From contig JASBVL010000004.1 in the NCBI GenBank assembly GCA_029961075.1, forward strand, positions 19,448-83,447: a stretch of DNA of 64,000 nucleotides, written 5' to 3'. Below, in pieces: positions 1-8,688 of the stretch; the first letter of the stretch is position 1; each line of letters begins with the position of its first letter. The notes below the pieces were generated by a model, which saw only the letters and a list, made by a program, of their open reading frames with translations, had not been told where the DNA came from and did no database searches. The DNA comes from Sphaerobacter sp. GTDB taxonomy: Bacteria > Chloroflexota > Chloroflexia > Thermomicrobiales > Thermomicrobiaceae. Both the position numbers and the translations under genes were made by a program.

Positions 1-724
1 GCGCGGCGGCCAGCAGCGCGCGGTCGGTCAACTGGCGGCCGTGGAGGACGATGGCCGCGGCGCGCAGGTCGGCGCCGGCAGGCAGCCCGCCGAGACTGCG
101 CGCGAGCGCGGCGCGCGCCATGCCGGTGCAGAGGCCGCCCTGCGGCGCCCCCGGCGCGCCGCCGAGGAAGACGATGGCGCGGTAGAGGCCGCGGAAGAAG
201 GCGCGCCGGAGCGGCGTCCAGCGGTAGGTGCGGGCGAAGAGCCGCGCGTCCGGCCGGACGACGCCGAGGTCGGCGACGGTGTTGGCGAACGGCAGTGCGT
301 GCTGCTCCGGGCGAAACTGGCTGAAGCCCTCCAGGGTGATCCCGAGCGTCAGGTTCGCCCGCCCCAGCCGCCGACGGCCGTCGCGGACCTCCACCGCCAG
401 GCGAGCGGTGAAGCCGGCGGGCAACCCGCGCGGGTAGACGGTCCAGGTGATGGCGGTCTGACCGGCGGGGAGGAAACACACCCGGCCGGGCAGGGTCAAC
501 CACTCGGGCGGGGCGACGAGGCGCACCTGCGCCTCCCGCGGGCGGGCAGCGGGCGCGCCCACGCCGGGCGCCGCGAGGTCGAGCGTCAGGTGGCAGCGGT
601 CCGGGTGCGGGCGGAAGTCCGGGGAGCCGGGCGCGTTCGCGTAGCGCAGCCGGGTGAGGGGCCGGCCGTCCGCCCCATGCGCGGTCAGCGCGAGCGCTGG
701 AGCGCGCATGCCGGCGCCGCTCAC
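1..724 (-). CDS. Unknown protein, partial (3' end outside window)
   Basis: An open minus-strand frame runs without a stop to the left edge, giving about 241 residues of an incomplete protein. I do not recognise the family. The first 150 residues look like a beta-rich domain with no signal peptide. Further on, a Gly-Gly-Leu-Cys-Thr-Gly-Met-Ala stretch (around residue 195) resembles the setting of a nucleophilic Cys in papain-like folds, but that is a weak inference. The start is taken as GTG at 724, which overlaps the nrdR stop codon as GTGA and implies translational coupling. An in-frame ATG at 709 is the alternative. It is the last visible member of the dcw-nrdR transcription unit. Confidence 0.6.
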   Translation of the reverse strand, partial: MSGAGMRAPALALTAHGADGRPLTRLRYANAPGSPDFRPHPDRCHLTLDLAAPGVGAPAARPREAQVRLVAPPEWLTLPGRVCFLPAGQTAITWTVYPRGLPAGFTARLAVEVRDGRRRLGRANLTLGITLEGFSQFRPEQHALPFANTVADLGVVRPDARLFARTYRWTPLRRAFFRGLYRAIVFLGGAPGAPQGGLCTGMARAALARSLGGLPAGADLRAAAIVLHGRQLTDRALLAAA

Positions 725-1197
725 GGCGCGCGCGTCGAGCCGGGCGACGCGCCGCGCAGCACGTCGACCTCGCGCCGGAGGTCCTCCAGGTCGGCGAAGT
801 CGCGATAGACGGAGGCGAAGCGGATGTAGGCGACGTGGTCGAGCCGCTTCAGTTCCCGCAGGGCGATCTCGCCGATGGCGGTGCTGGGCACCTCGACGGT
901 ACCCAGCGCCAGCAGCTCGCTCTCGACGGTGGTGACGATGCGGTCGATCTCGGCCTGCGGAACCGGGCGCTTGGTGAGGGCGATGCGCAGCTTGTCCCGC
1001 AGCTTGCGCGGGTCGAACTCTTCGCGGCGGCCGTCGCGCTTGACGACCATGAGGCCGCCGGACTCGACGCGCTCATAGGTGGTAAAGCGGCGGCCACAGG
1101 CGGCGCACTCGCGCCGCCGGCGGATGCTCTCGCCACCGCTCAACTCGCGCGAGTCGATGACCCGTGAGTCCCGCGCCTGGCAGAAGGGACAGCGCAC
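721..1197 (-). CDS. nrdR: Transcriptional repressor NrdR
   Basis: The 158-residue protein matches NrdR, the ATP/dATP-sensing repressor of ribonucleotide reductase genes. An N-terminal zinc ribbon has cysteines at residues 3, 6, 31 and 34, followed by the conserved FTTYER segment and an ATP-cone domain (about residues 48-138). Length is normal for the family. The start is GTG at 1197, with a GGAG Shine-Dalgarno seven bases upstream. It lies 9 bases after ftsZ and overlaps the next gene by 4 bases, so it is probably the end of the division operon. This links deoxynucleotide supply to division by co-transcription. No NrdR box is obvious in the window. Confidence 0.96.
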   Translation of the reverse strand: MRCPFCQARDSRVIDSRELSGGESIRRRRECAACGRRFTTYERVESGGLMVVKRDGRREEFDPRKLRDKLRIALTKRPVPQAEIDRIVTTVESELLALGTVEVPSTAIGEIALRELKRLDHVAYIRFASVYRDFADLEDLRREVDVLRGASPGSTRAP

Positions 1198-1206
1198 CGG
1201 CAGCTC

Positions 1207-2319
1207 CTAGCGCTCGCGCAGGAAGCGCAGGATGGCCGGCTCGGACCACTCGTCGTCCGGCAGGAGCGGGACGCGCGGCGGGGCCGACTGGCTGCCGCCC
1301 GCCGCGGCCGCGTCGGAGGGCCGGAAGCGGCGCTCCGGCCGCTGGCGGCGCTGCTGGCCGCCGCCGTGGAAGCCGGTGGCGATCAGCGTGATCTGGACGT
1401 CGCGGCCCATGGCCTCGTCGGTGGTGGCGCCGAAGATGATCTCGGCCTCCTCGTCCGCCGCGGCGCGGATCACCTCGGCCGCCTCGGTGATCTCGGTCAG
1501 GGACAGGTCGGGGCCGCCGATGATGTTGTAGAGGACGCCCACCGCGCCGTCGATGCTCATCTCGAGCAGCGGGCTCTCGATGGCCATGCGCGCGGCGTCG
1601 ATGCAGCGGGTCTCGCCGGTGCCGCGGCCGATGGCCATGAGGGCGGAGCCGGCGTCGCGCATGATGGTCTTGACGTCGGCGAAGTCGAGGTTGATCAGGC
1701 CCGGCTTGACGATCAGGTCGGAGATGCCCTGGATACCCTGGCGCAGCACGTCGTCGGCCAGGCGGAAGGCCTCCGAAAAGGGGGTCTTGGGATCGACCAG
1801 GCTGATGAGCCGCTGGTTGGGGATGGTGATGAGGGCGTCCACGTGCTCCTTGAGCGCGGCTACCCCCTCGTCGGCCACGCGGCGGCGCTTGGCGCCCTCG
1901 AAGTCGAACGGGCGGGTCACCACGCCGACGGTCAGCGCGCCGGTCTCGCGGGCCAGGCGGGCGACGATCGGCGAGGCGCCGGTGCCGGTGCCGCCGCCCA
2001 TGCCGGCGGTGATAAAGACCATGTCGGCGCCGCGGACGACCTCGCTGAGCGCATCGATGCTCTCCTCGGCGGCGCGCTCACCGATCTCCGGCCGGCCGCC
2101 CGCGCCGAGGCCCTTGGTGAGCTTGTCACCGATGCGGACGGTGACCGGCGCGAGCGAGTTGACGAGGGCCTGCGCGTCGGTGTTGACGGTGATGAACTCG
2201 ACGCCCTCGACGCCAGCGTCGATCATGCGATTGACGGCGTTGCCGCCACCCCCGCCGACCCCGATGACCTTGATCCGAGCGAAAGAATTGGTAAACGCGT
2301 CGTCGTGGACGTTGAACAT
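1207..2319 (-). CDS. ftsZ: Cell division protein FtsZ
   Basis: This is the tubulin-like GTPase that forms the cytokinetic Z ring. The 370-residue product has the N-terminal glycine-rich GGGGGNA segment (residues 22-28) and the tubulin signature GGGTGTG at about 108-114. A variable linker follows, then a C-terminal [11 protein letters not shown] peptide of the kind that binds FtsA and other tethers. The chosen start is ATG at 2319, preceded by a strong GGGGAGGA. An open frame continues 114 bases upstream but has no family similarity. It lies downstream of ftsA with a 129-base gap and 9 bases before nrdR. Length and motifs are normal. Confidence 0.98.
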   Translation of the reverse strand: MFNVHDDAFTNSFARIKVIGVGGGGGNAVNRMIDAGVEGVEFITVNTDAQALVNSLAPVTVRIGDKLTKGLGAGGRPEIGERAAEESIDALSEVVRGADMVFITAGMGGGTGTGASPIVARLARETGALTVGVVTRPFDFEGAKRRRVADEGVAALKEHVDALITIPNQRLISLVDPKTPFSEAFRLADDVLRQGIQGISDLIVKPGLINLDFADVKTIMRDAGSALMAIGRGTGETRCIDAARMAIESPLLEMSIDGAVGVLYNIIGGPDLSLTEITEAAEVIRAAADEEAEIIFGATTDEAMGRDVQITLIATGFHGGGQQRRQRPERRFRPSDAAAAGGSQSAPPRVPLLPDDEWSEPAILRFLRER

Positions 2320-2448
2320 GCAAATCCTCCCCGCAGCACACCAGCGGCTCCCGCTCCCCGTGGGTCGCACGCTGAGCGGTACGCAGTTGACAGGAAAGTA
2401 TGCGTCCCGGGGCCCGTCTCCGGCAACAGGCACGGCCCCGGGGGCGGA

Positions 2449-3558
2449 CTACTCGCTCCCTCCCAACGGCACGAACTCACGCAGCCAGCGCCCGAGCGCC
2501 GGCAGCCAGCCTGGCCGCTCCGGTGCCGGATCCTCGTCGTCGAGCGCCACGGGCGGCGCCGGCTCCGCCGCGAGCGTCCCCAGGTCCACCGGGTCGATCG
2601 GCCGGAGCCGCGCCTGGGCCAGCGCCAGGCCGACCGCGGTGGCGAAGCGTGGATCCGCGAAGAGCGGCGCCGCTGGCGCCCCCACGCGCACCGGGACGCG
2701 CAGCCCGCGCTGCGCCGCGCCGCGGACACCCGCCGCGTAGGCACCACCCCCTACCAGCACGCCGCCCGCGATGCGCCTGCCGAGATCCCGGTCATCCAGC
2801 CGCTGCCGGATGCGGTGGAACAGCGCGACCAGCGACGTGGGCGCGCGGTCGGCGGCGCGCGCGCCGAGCGGGATGGCGAAGAGCTCGCGCACCTGGCCGT
2901 CGAGGTAGACGGCGACATCGGTGGTGGCGCCGCCGAGGTCGATGAGGACCGCGCCGCGGTGCCGCTCGCTCGGCGCCAGCGCGGCCTCGGCCGCCGCCAT
3001 GGCGCGCGGCAGGAGCAGGTCGACCGTCGCGCCCAACCGTGCCAGGATCCGCGCCCGTGCATCCACATACGATGCGGGAATCCTATACACTTCGGCGCTC
3101 AGGTGGAAGACCTGTCCGTAGAGACCGGCCAGCGGATCAGCGACCGGGAGGCCGTCGATCCGGCAGCCGCGCATCACCGAGGCCACCACCACCCCGTCCC
3201 CGCTCGCGTCCCGCAGGGCCTGCCGGTGGAGCGCCGCGAGCCGGTCCGCGTCCAGCCGCACGATCCGCCGATTGCGCTGCTCGGCGACCACCGGCGTGCG
3301 GCGGACATGCAACCCCGAGACGCTCAGCGCGACCTGGGCGACCGGGCCGCCGAGGTGCGCCGCCACGCGCGCGAGCGCCGCGCCGACCGCCCCCTCCAGC
3401 GCCACGGGGTCCGTCACCTCGCCCCGGACGACGCCGGCGCTGGGCAGGACCTCGCAGCCGACGACGCCGGCTCGCCCGCCGGCCCCCGGCGCGGCCGCGG
3501 CGACCGCGACGGTCGATGACCCGATGTCAAGGCCGACATACCAGCTCGTTGCCGTCAT
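2449..3558 (-). CDS. ftsA: Cell division protein FtsA (actin-like ATPase)
   Basis: FtsA is the actin-family membrane tether of FtsZ. The 369-residue product begins with the phosphate-1 loop LDIGSSTVAV, has a mid-region DLGGATTDVAVY phosphate-2 motif and a late GGGAYAAGVRG adenosine motif. Its sequence is divergent and shorter than the ~420-residue proteobacterial proteins. The usual C-terminal amphipathic helix is not obvious, although the end is aromatic and hydrophobic (WLPALGRWLREFVPL). It sits between ftsQ and ftsZ as expected. ATG at 3558 is preceded only by a weak GTAGGT. A promoter-like element lies about 70 bases upstream. Confidence 0.9.
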   Translation of the reverse strand: MTATSWYVGLDIGSSTVAVAAAAPGAGGRAGVVGCEVLPSAGVVRGEVTDPVALEGAVGAALARVAAHLGGPVAQVALSVSGLHVRRTPVVAEQRNRRIVRLDADRLAALHRQALRDASGDGVVVASVMRGCRIDGLPVADPLAGLYGQVFHLSAEVYRIPASYVDARARILARLGATVDLLLPRAMAAAEAALAPSERHRGAVLIDLGGATTDVAVYLDGQVRELFAIPLGARAADRAPTSLVALFHRIRQRLDDRDLGRRIAGGVLVGGGAYAAGVRGAAQRGLRVPVRVGAPAAPLFADPRFATAVGLALAQARLRPIDPVDLGTLAAEPAPPVALDDEDPAPERPGWLPALGRWLREFVPLGGSE

Positions 3559-3777
3559 CCTCGACTACCTACGACACAAGTAGAATTGTACGCGCGGGGT
3601 TGCTGGATAGGATAGCGCCAGACGCCAGTATAGCACAGCCCACCCCGCCGCGCCGCCCGGACGTGCACGCCAGTCACCGCCGCTCGCGCCACGCGCCGGC
3701 TCGCGTGCCTCGCTGTCCGATCATGGTGGTCGGGTGTGATCCCCGCATACGCTGTGCCATCGTTCGTACGCCCCCGC
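3559..3777 (-). promoter_or_regulatory. Intergenic region with extended -10 promoter upstream of ftsA
   Basis: This 219-base gap separates ftsQ from ftsA within an otherwise tightly packed cluster. On the minus strand, TGCTATACT lies at 3635-3627: an extended -10 (TG-N-TATACT). No good -35 is visible. Initiation about seven bases downstream would leave a leader of roughly 60 bases before the ftsA ATG. The identical 9-mer occurs upstream of cinA. I infer an internal promoter supplying extra ftsA-ftsZ-nrdR transcript. Confidence 0.5.
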
Positions 3778-4545
3778 TCACTGATAGTACGGCCGCTCCG
3801 GCTCGCGCAGGTCGAGCCGGGTCCAGCGGTCGGGCAGCGACAGCGCCGCCTCGAGCACGTTGAGCTTCAGCAGCAGCCGATCGCTGTCGCCGAGGACGAC
3901 GGCCCGCCCTTCGGTCAGGTAGACGGTGAGGCCGAGGCGCGGCGCGTACTCGACCAGCGTCAGCCGCTCGGCCAGGCGCTCGTGCACGGCGAGGACCGCC
4001 TGCACCAGCGCGGGCGGGAGCTGGCTACCGACCCGCGGCCGCTCCCCCTCGGTCTGGACGACGCGCGGCAGGGCGGGGTCGTACCCCGACGCGATCGCCC
4101 AGCCCCACCGGTCGACCAGGACGGCCTGCTCGCCCGCCTGCCAGACCAGGATCGGCGCCCGTTCCCGCAGCCGCACCACCACCCGGTCGGGGAACTCGGC
4201 TCGGACGTCGGCCGAGGCCACGGCCGGGTGGGCGGCGACCCGCCGCGCCACCGCCTCGGTGTCGAGCCGGAACAGGGGCTGCCCCAGGGCGCCGCTGGCG
4301 GCGACGATGGAGTCGGCGTAGGCCAGCGCGTTCCCCTGGACAACCACGCTGCGCACGGTGAAGTCGGCCGAGAAGAGGAAGCCGGCGAGCAGCACCGAGA
4401 GCCCGATCGCCAGCAGGAAGGCGGGCAGCCGGCCGGTGACCGCACCGGCGCGCAGGAAGCGCGCCAGGCGGGAGCGCCGCGGCCGGCGGCGCGCGGGGGC
4501 AGGCCGGCTGAGCGGGCCACGGGTGCGCATCGGGCGTCCGGTCAT
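3778..4545 (-). CDS. ftsQ: Cell division protein FtsQ/DivIB
   Basis: This is a bitopic divisome protein that bridges early and late division proteins. The 255-residue product has an Arg-rich cytoplasmic N terminus (about 1-35), one membrane helix (about 40-60), then a POTRA domain starting FTVRSVVVQGN and the FtsQ-type beta domain with the family-typical VDRWGWAIA segment. The ATG at 4545 overlaps the ddl stop as ATGA, so translation is coupled. The order ddl-ftsQ-ftsA-ftsZ is the classical one. Sequence conservation is low in this family, so identification rests on topology, POTRA pattern and position. Confidence 0.92.
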   Translation of the reverse strand: MTGRPMRTRGPLSRPAPARRRPRRSRLARFLRAGAVTGRLPAFLLAIGLSVLLAGFLFSADFTVRSVVVQGNALAYADSIVAASGALGQPLFRLDTEAVARRVAAHPAVASADVRAEFPDRVVVRLRERAPILVWQAGEQAVLVDRWGWAIASGYDPALPRVVQTEGERPRVGSQLPPALVQAVLAVHERLAERLTLVEYAPRLGLTVYLTEGRAVVLGDSDRLLLKLNVLEAALSLPDRWTRLDLREPERPYYQ

Positions 4546-5669
4546 ACCGCGTTTCCGCCGTGCCGGTCGGCGTGCCGCTCCAGCGCCAGCTCGATCAGGC
4601 GGGTCACCAGGTCGCGGAAGCTGAGACCGCTCGCCTCCCAGAGCATCGGGTACATGCTGATCGCGGTGAAGCCGGGGATGGTGTTCACCTCGTTGAGGTA
4701 GATCGTGCCGCTGGCGCGCTCGAGGAAGAAGTCGACCCGCGCCATGCCGGCGGCATCGACGACCTGGAAGGCGCGCAGCGCCAGGTCGCGGACGGTGGCC
4801 GCCTGCTCCTCGGTGATGGGCGCCGGGACGAGCAGCTCGGAGCCGTCGTCGACGTACTTCGCCTCGTAGTCGTAGAACTCGCGGGACGGGCGGATCTCGC
4901 CCACCACCGAGACCATGGGATCGTCGTTCCCGAGAACGCTGACCTCCAGCTCGCGGGCGTCGATGCCGCGCTCGACGATGATCTTCCGGTCGTGGCGCCC
5001 GGCCTCCTCCATGGCCGGGGCCAGCTCCCCGGCGTGGTGAACCTTGGTGACCCCCACGCTGGAGCCGAGATTGGCCGGCTTGACGAAGCAGGGGTAGCCG
5101 ATCTCGCGCGCCACGCGGTCGGCGACGGCCTCGGGATCCTGCCGCCACTGGCGGCGGGTCACCCAGAGCCAGGGGACGATCGGCAGCCCGGCGTGGGCGC
5201 AGAGCTGCTTGGCGACCACCTTGTCCATCGCGACGGCCGAGCCGAGCACGCCGGAGCCGACGTAGGGCAGCCCGGCCAGCTCCAGCAGCCCCTGGACCGT
5301 GCCGTCCTCGCCGAACGGGCCGTGCAGGACCGGGAAGACCACGTCGAGCTGCCGGGCCCAGCCTGCCCGCGCGACGTCGATGGCGCCGCCGGCGTCGCGC
5401 AGCTCCAGCGCGCGCTCCGGGTCGGGCGCCCCGGCAGGGGGCGGGTCGTCGCCCGCGGCCAGCGGGAGGCGCGACGTTGCCGCCAGTTGGCGGAGCGGGT
5501 CCCCACCGATCAGCCACTGCCCATCCCGAGTGATGCCGATCGGCACGACCTCGAACTTGTCGCGGTCGATGGCCCGCAGGATGGCCTGGGCCGAGCGGAG
5601 CGACACGTCGTGCTCGCCCGAGCGCCCACCGAAGATGACACCGACACGAAGTCTGCGGCTCTGCGTCAC
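4542..5669 (-). CDS. ddl: D-alanine--D-alanine ligase
   Basis: This ATP-grasp enzyme joins two D-Ala for the peptidoglycan precursor. The 375-residue protein opens with [19 protein letters not shown], the Ddl N-terminal signature. It carries [13 protein letters not shown], the lid region, the DFFLE metal-binding strand and the [16 protein letters not shown] substrate loop near the C terminus. Start is GTG at 5669 with GGAGG eight bases upstream. It overlaps ftsQ by 4 bases. The 228 bases separating it from murC hold dispersed repeats, and murB is missing from that position. Confidence 0.96.
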   Translation of the reverse strand: MTQSRRLRVGVIFGGRSGEHDVSLRSAQAILRAIDRDKFEVVPIGITRDGQWLIGGDPLRQLAATSRLPLAAGDDPPPAGAPDPERALELRDAGGAIDVARAGWARQLDVVFPVLHGPFGEDGTVQGLLELAGLPYVGSGVLGSAVAMDKVVAKQLCAHAGLPIVPWLWVTRRQWRQDPEAVADRVAREIGYPCFVKPANLGSSVGVTKVHHAGELAPAMEEAGRHDRKIIVERGIDARELEVSVLGNDDPMVSVVGEIRPSREFYDYEAKYVDDGSELLVPAPITEEQAATVRDLALRAFQVVDAAGMARVDFFLERASGTIYLNEVNTIPGFTAISMYPMLWEASGLSFRDLVTRLIELALERHADRHGGNAV

Positions 5670-5897
5670 GTCCCGTGCCTCCGTTCACTGCGTGGGTCAC
5701 GTTCCCGGTCGGGGCGGCTGGCCCCGCGCGGCGCCCCAGCCCCTTCCCCGTGGTCCTGAGCGGCGGGCGGCGGGAGGGCACAAGGACCTCCCGTACCACG
5801 GCCGAGGCGGGGCGCCGGTAGGGGCGGGGCTTGTCCCCGCCCACCGTGGGGCCGGCGCGGCGCCGGGCGACGCCGGCGCTCCACGCACCCCGCGCCC
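5670..5897. repeat. Intergenic mosaic of short dispersed repeats
   Basis: Between ddl and murC lie copies of two GC-rich motifs that recur elsewhere in the window. A GGTAGGGGCGGGxCTTGTxCCCGCCC-type unit is at about 5816-5844. An inverted relative (GGGAGGGCACAAGG) is at about 5772. A GCCGGCGCTCCACGC unit is at about 5872-5886. Both motif types can form hairpins. No gene is seen here. The region may act as a transcript-processing or termination site, but that is inference. Confidence 0.6.
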
Positions 5898-7301
5898 CTA
5901 CCCGTCCTCGTCCTGGAGCCGCCGCAGCAGCTCCTCGCTGGCCCGCCAGATGTCGCCGGCCCCCAGGACCAGCACCACGTCGCCGGGTGCCGCCTCGGCC
6001 GCGACGAGCGCGCCCGCCGCGGCCGGCGTCGCGACCACCGCCGCCGGCCGGCCGGTGATGCGCCGGGCGATGTCGTCCGACGACACCCCCAGGTCGTCCG
6101 TCTCCCGCGCCGGGTAGATGGCGGTCAGCACCACCCGGTCGGCCAGCCCGAGCGCGGCGGCGAAGTCGTCCAGCAACTGGCGGGTGCGCGAGTAGGTATG
6201 GGGCTGGAAGACCGCCCAGATCCGCGCGCCCGGGTAGCGCTCGCGCGCCGCGGCGATCGTGGCCCGGATCTCGGTCGGGTGGTGGGCGTAGTCGTCGACG
6301 ACCGTGACCCCGCGCGCCTGCCCCCGCAGCTCGAAGCGCCGCCCGACGCCGGTGAAGGCCGCCAGCCCCGGCAGCAGCCGCGCCGGGTCGATGCCGGCCG
6401 CGGCCCCGGCCGCGAGCGCCGCGAGCGCGTTGAGCCGATTGTGCCAGCCGGGCACGCGCAGGTGCAGGTGCAGCCGGCGCCCATCCGGCGCGCGCACGAG
6501 GTGGCCGCCACCGGAATCGGCCGCCGCCGCGAGCGACCAGTCGGCGGCGGGGTCGGCACCGAAGGTTATCACCTGCGGGCCGGACGTGCCGAGCCGTGCC
6601 AAGAGGTCACGACAGCCGGGATCGTCGGCCGAGAGGACGAGGGTGCCGCCGGGGCGGATGTTGGCCACGAAGCGGGCGAAGGCCGCCAGGACCGCCTCCC
6701 GGGTCGGGAAGAGGTCCGGGTGGTCGTGCTCGATGTTGGTCACCACCGCGACGTGGGGGTGCAGCCAGAGGAAGCTGTAGTCGTACTCGTCGGCCTCGAC
6801 CACGAAGTGCGGGCCATGGCCCGGCTGGGCATTGGTGCCGACCTCCTTGAGCACCGCGCCGACCGCGAACGACGGGTCTTCGCCGGCGTGGAGCAGCGCC
6901 AGCGCCAGCATGCCGCTGGTGGTGGACTTGCCGTGGGTGCCAGCCACGGCCAGGCAGACGCGCTCGTCGCAGAGCTGGCCCAGGAGGGCGGCGCGCTTGA
7001 GGACCGGGATGCCGCGGGCGCGGGCCGCGGCCACCTCGGGATTGGTCTCCGGCGCGGCCGCGGTGACGACGACGAGGTCCGGCGCGCCGAGGTTGGCCGC
7101 GTCGTGGCCGATCGTCACCGGCACGCCCTCGGCGCGCAGCGCGCTCACCACCGGCGAGTCGGCCGCGTCCGAGCCCTGGACGCGGTAGCCCCGGGCGGCC
7201 AGGATGCGCGCCAAGCCGCTCATGCCGATCCCGCCGATGCCGACCAGATGGATGGTCGCGGGCGGCGGGGGGAGGGTGGGGACCGGCCCCGGCGTCGTCA
7301 T
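5898..7301 (-). CDS. murC: UDP-N-acetylmuramate--L-alanine ligase MurC
   Basis: MurC adds L-Ala to UDP-MurNAc, the first peptide step of peptidoglycan synthesis. The 467-residue product has the N-terminal [17 protein letters not shown] nucleotide-binding signature, the ATP P-loop GTHGKSTT at 121-128, the EADEYD motif, NIEHDHPD, and a C-terminal ligase domain with DDYAHHPTE and FQPHTYSRT. The start chosen is ATG at 7301, with GGAGGTGA immediately upstream. The frame stays open further upstream only by chance. It follows ftsW after 4 bases. The murG slot between ftsW and murC is empty. Confidence 0.97.
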   Translation of the reverse strand: MTTPGPVPTLPPPPATIHLVGIGGIGMSGLARILAARGYRVQGSDAADSPVVSALRAEGVPVTIGHDAANLGAPDLVVVTAAAPETNPEVAAARARGIPVLKRAALLGQLCDERVCLAVAGTHGKSTTSGMLALALLHAGEDPSFAVGAVLKEVGTNAQPGHGPHFVVEADEYDYSFLWLHPHVAVVTNIEHDHPDLFPTREAVLAAFARFVANIRPGGTLVLSADDPGCRDLLARLGTSGPQVITFGADPAADWSLAAAADSGGGHLVRAPDGRRLHLHLRVPGWHNRLNALAALAAGAAAGIDPARLLPGLAAFTGVGRRFELRGQARGVTVVDDYAHHPTEIRATIAAARERYPGARIWAVFQPHTYSRTRQLLDDFAAALGLADRVVLTAIYPARETDDLGVSSDDIARRITGRPAAVVATPAAAGALVAAEAAPGDVVLVLGAGDIWRASEELLRRLQDEDG

Positions 7302-7305
7302 CGGC

Positions 7306-8688
7306 TCACCTCCAGTGACGCGAGGGGCGGGTGCCGCGCGCCCGCGCGCGGGCCGGGCCACGACCGAAGGAGCCGGCGCGCGCGCGGCCCGGGCCGTCGA
7401 GGCTGCGGACCGCGCCGCCGCGCGCGGGCTCGGCCGCGGCCTCGGCGGCGAGCCGCCCGGCCGGCACTGGGGTACGCGCGCGGCGTGTGCGGGGCCGGGA
7501 CGCCGCCGGGTGCTCCGCGGGCGACACGGCCGGCTCGCGATCGAGCGTCTGGCGCGAGATGTTGAGCAGCAGGCCGATGGCCGTGAGGCTGACGGCCAGC
7601 GAGGTGCCGCCGTAGCTGATGAACGGCAGGGGGATCCCGGTGAAGGGGATGGTGGTGGTGATGCCGCCGAGATTGATGCCCGCCTGGAAGACGATCCAGG
7701 TGGTGACCCCCACCGCGACGAGCGCGCCGAAGGTGTCGGGCGCCCGCTTGGCAATGCGGTAGCCGCGCCAGGCGAGCGCCACGAAGAGGAGCAGGAGCGC
7801 GGCGCAGCCGATGAGGCCCAGCTCCTCCCCGATCACGGCGAAGATGGCGTCGGTCTGGGCGAAGGGCAGCCAGGCGAACTTCTGGCGGCTGGCGCCGAGG
7901 CCGAGGCCGAAGATCCCGCCGCTGGCGAGCGCGGCGCGCGCCTGGATGAGCTGCCAGGCCAGGTCAGGGTTGGCATCCGGGTTCAGGAAGGCCAGGATGC
8001 GGGCACGGCGGTAGGAGGAGCCGAGGGCCATGACCAGGAAGGCCACCGTGCCGACGGCGCTGAGCAGGCCGAGGTGGACAAGCCGGGCCCCGGCCACCAG
8101 GAACATGCTGACGCCCACGGTCGCCAACAGGATGGAGGTGCCGAGGTCCGGCTGGAGCATGAGCAGCCCGACGAGCAGCCCGAAGAAGACGGAGAAGGGG
8201 ACGAGGCCGTAGCTGAACAGGCGCACCTTGGCGCCCTTCTGCGCCAGCCAGTCCGCCAGGTAGATGATCACGACCGGCTTGGCGACCTCGCTGGGCTGGA
8301 GCGAGAGCGGGCCGAGCACGATCCATCGCTGGGCCCCATAGGCCTCCGTGCCGATGCCCGGCACCAGCACGGCGCCCAGCGCGAGGAGCACAAGCAGCAT
8401 GCCCAGGATCGAGAAGCGCCGCCAGACGTGGTAGTCGACGGTGTAGGTCACGGCCATGCCGGCCAGCCCCACGGTGGCCCAGATGAGGTGGCGGATCAGG
8501 AAGTAGTAGGCGTTGCCGCCCTCGCTGAGGCCGATGGTGAAGCTGGCGCTGAAGACCATGACGGTCCCGAACATGACCAGCATCAGCAGGATGGTGATGA
8601 GCCAGTAGTCCGGGGCGTGCGCGGGGTAGCGCGGCGCGGTGGCATCCCACAGGCGGCGCAGGCAGGCCGCGGCGCGGGCGCGGCTCAT
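7306..8688 (-). CDS. ftsW: SEDS-family glycosyltransferase FtsW
   Basis: FtsW polymerises lipid II at the septum together with its cognate class B PBP. The 460-residue protein has about ten membrane helices from residue 25 to about 385. It carries the SEDS motifs around residues 270-285 and the late PFISYGGTSL signature. A basic, low-complexity Arg/Ala/Pro tail of about 70 residues follows the last helix and is longer than usual. The ATG at 8688 overlaps the murD stop as ATGA. Position within dcw favours FtsW over RodA. The septal PBP partner is encoded at 12614-14344. Confidence 0.94.
   Translation of the reverse strand: MSRARAAACLRRLWDATAPRYPAHAPDYWLITILLMLVMFGTVMVFSASFTIGLSEGGNAYYFLIRHLIWATVGLAGMAVTYTVDYHVWRRFSILGMLLVLLALGAVLVPGIGTEAYGAQRWIVLGPLSLQPSEVAKPVVIIYLADWLAQKGAKVRLFSYGLVPFSVFFGLLVGLLMLQPDLGTSILLATVGVSMFLVAGARLVHLGLLSAVGTVAFLVMALGSSYRRARILAFLNPDANPDLAWQLIQARAALASGGIFGLGLGASRQKFAWLPFAQTDAIFAVIGEELGLIGCAALLLLFVALAWRGYRIAKRAPDTFGALVAVGVTTWIVFQAGINLGGITTTIPFTGIPLPFISYGGTSLAVSLTAIGLLLNISRQTLDREPAVSPAEHPAASRPRTRRARTPVPAGRLAAEAAAEPARGGAVRSLDGPGRARAGSFGRGPARARARGTRPSRHWR

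Noticed and set aside
1366..3519. Long plus-strand open frame (717 codons) opposite ftsZ and ftsA
   Set aside because: The sequence is His/Asp/Gly/Arg-rich with no domain character and lies antisense to two clear genes. The same holds for long plus-strand frames at 12077-14521 and 41232-44159.
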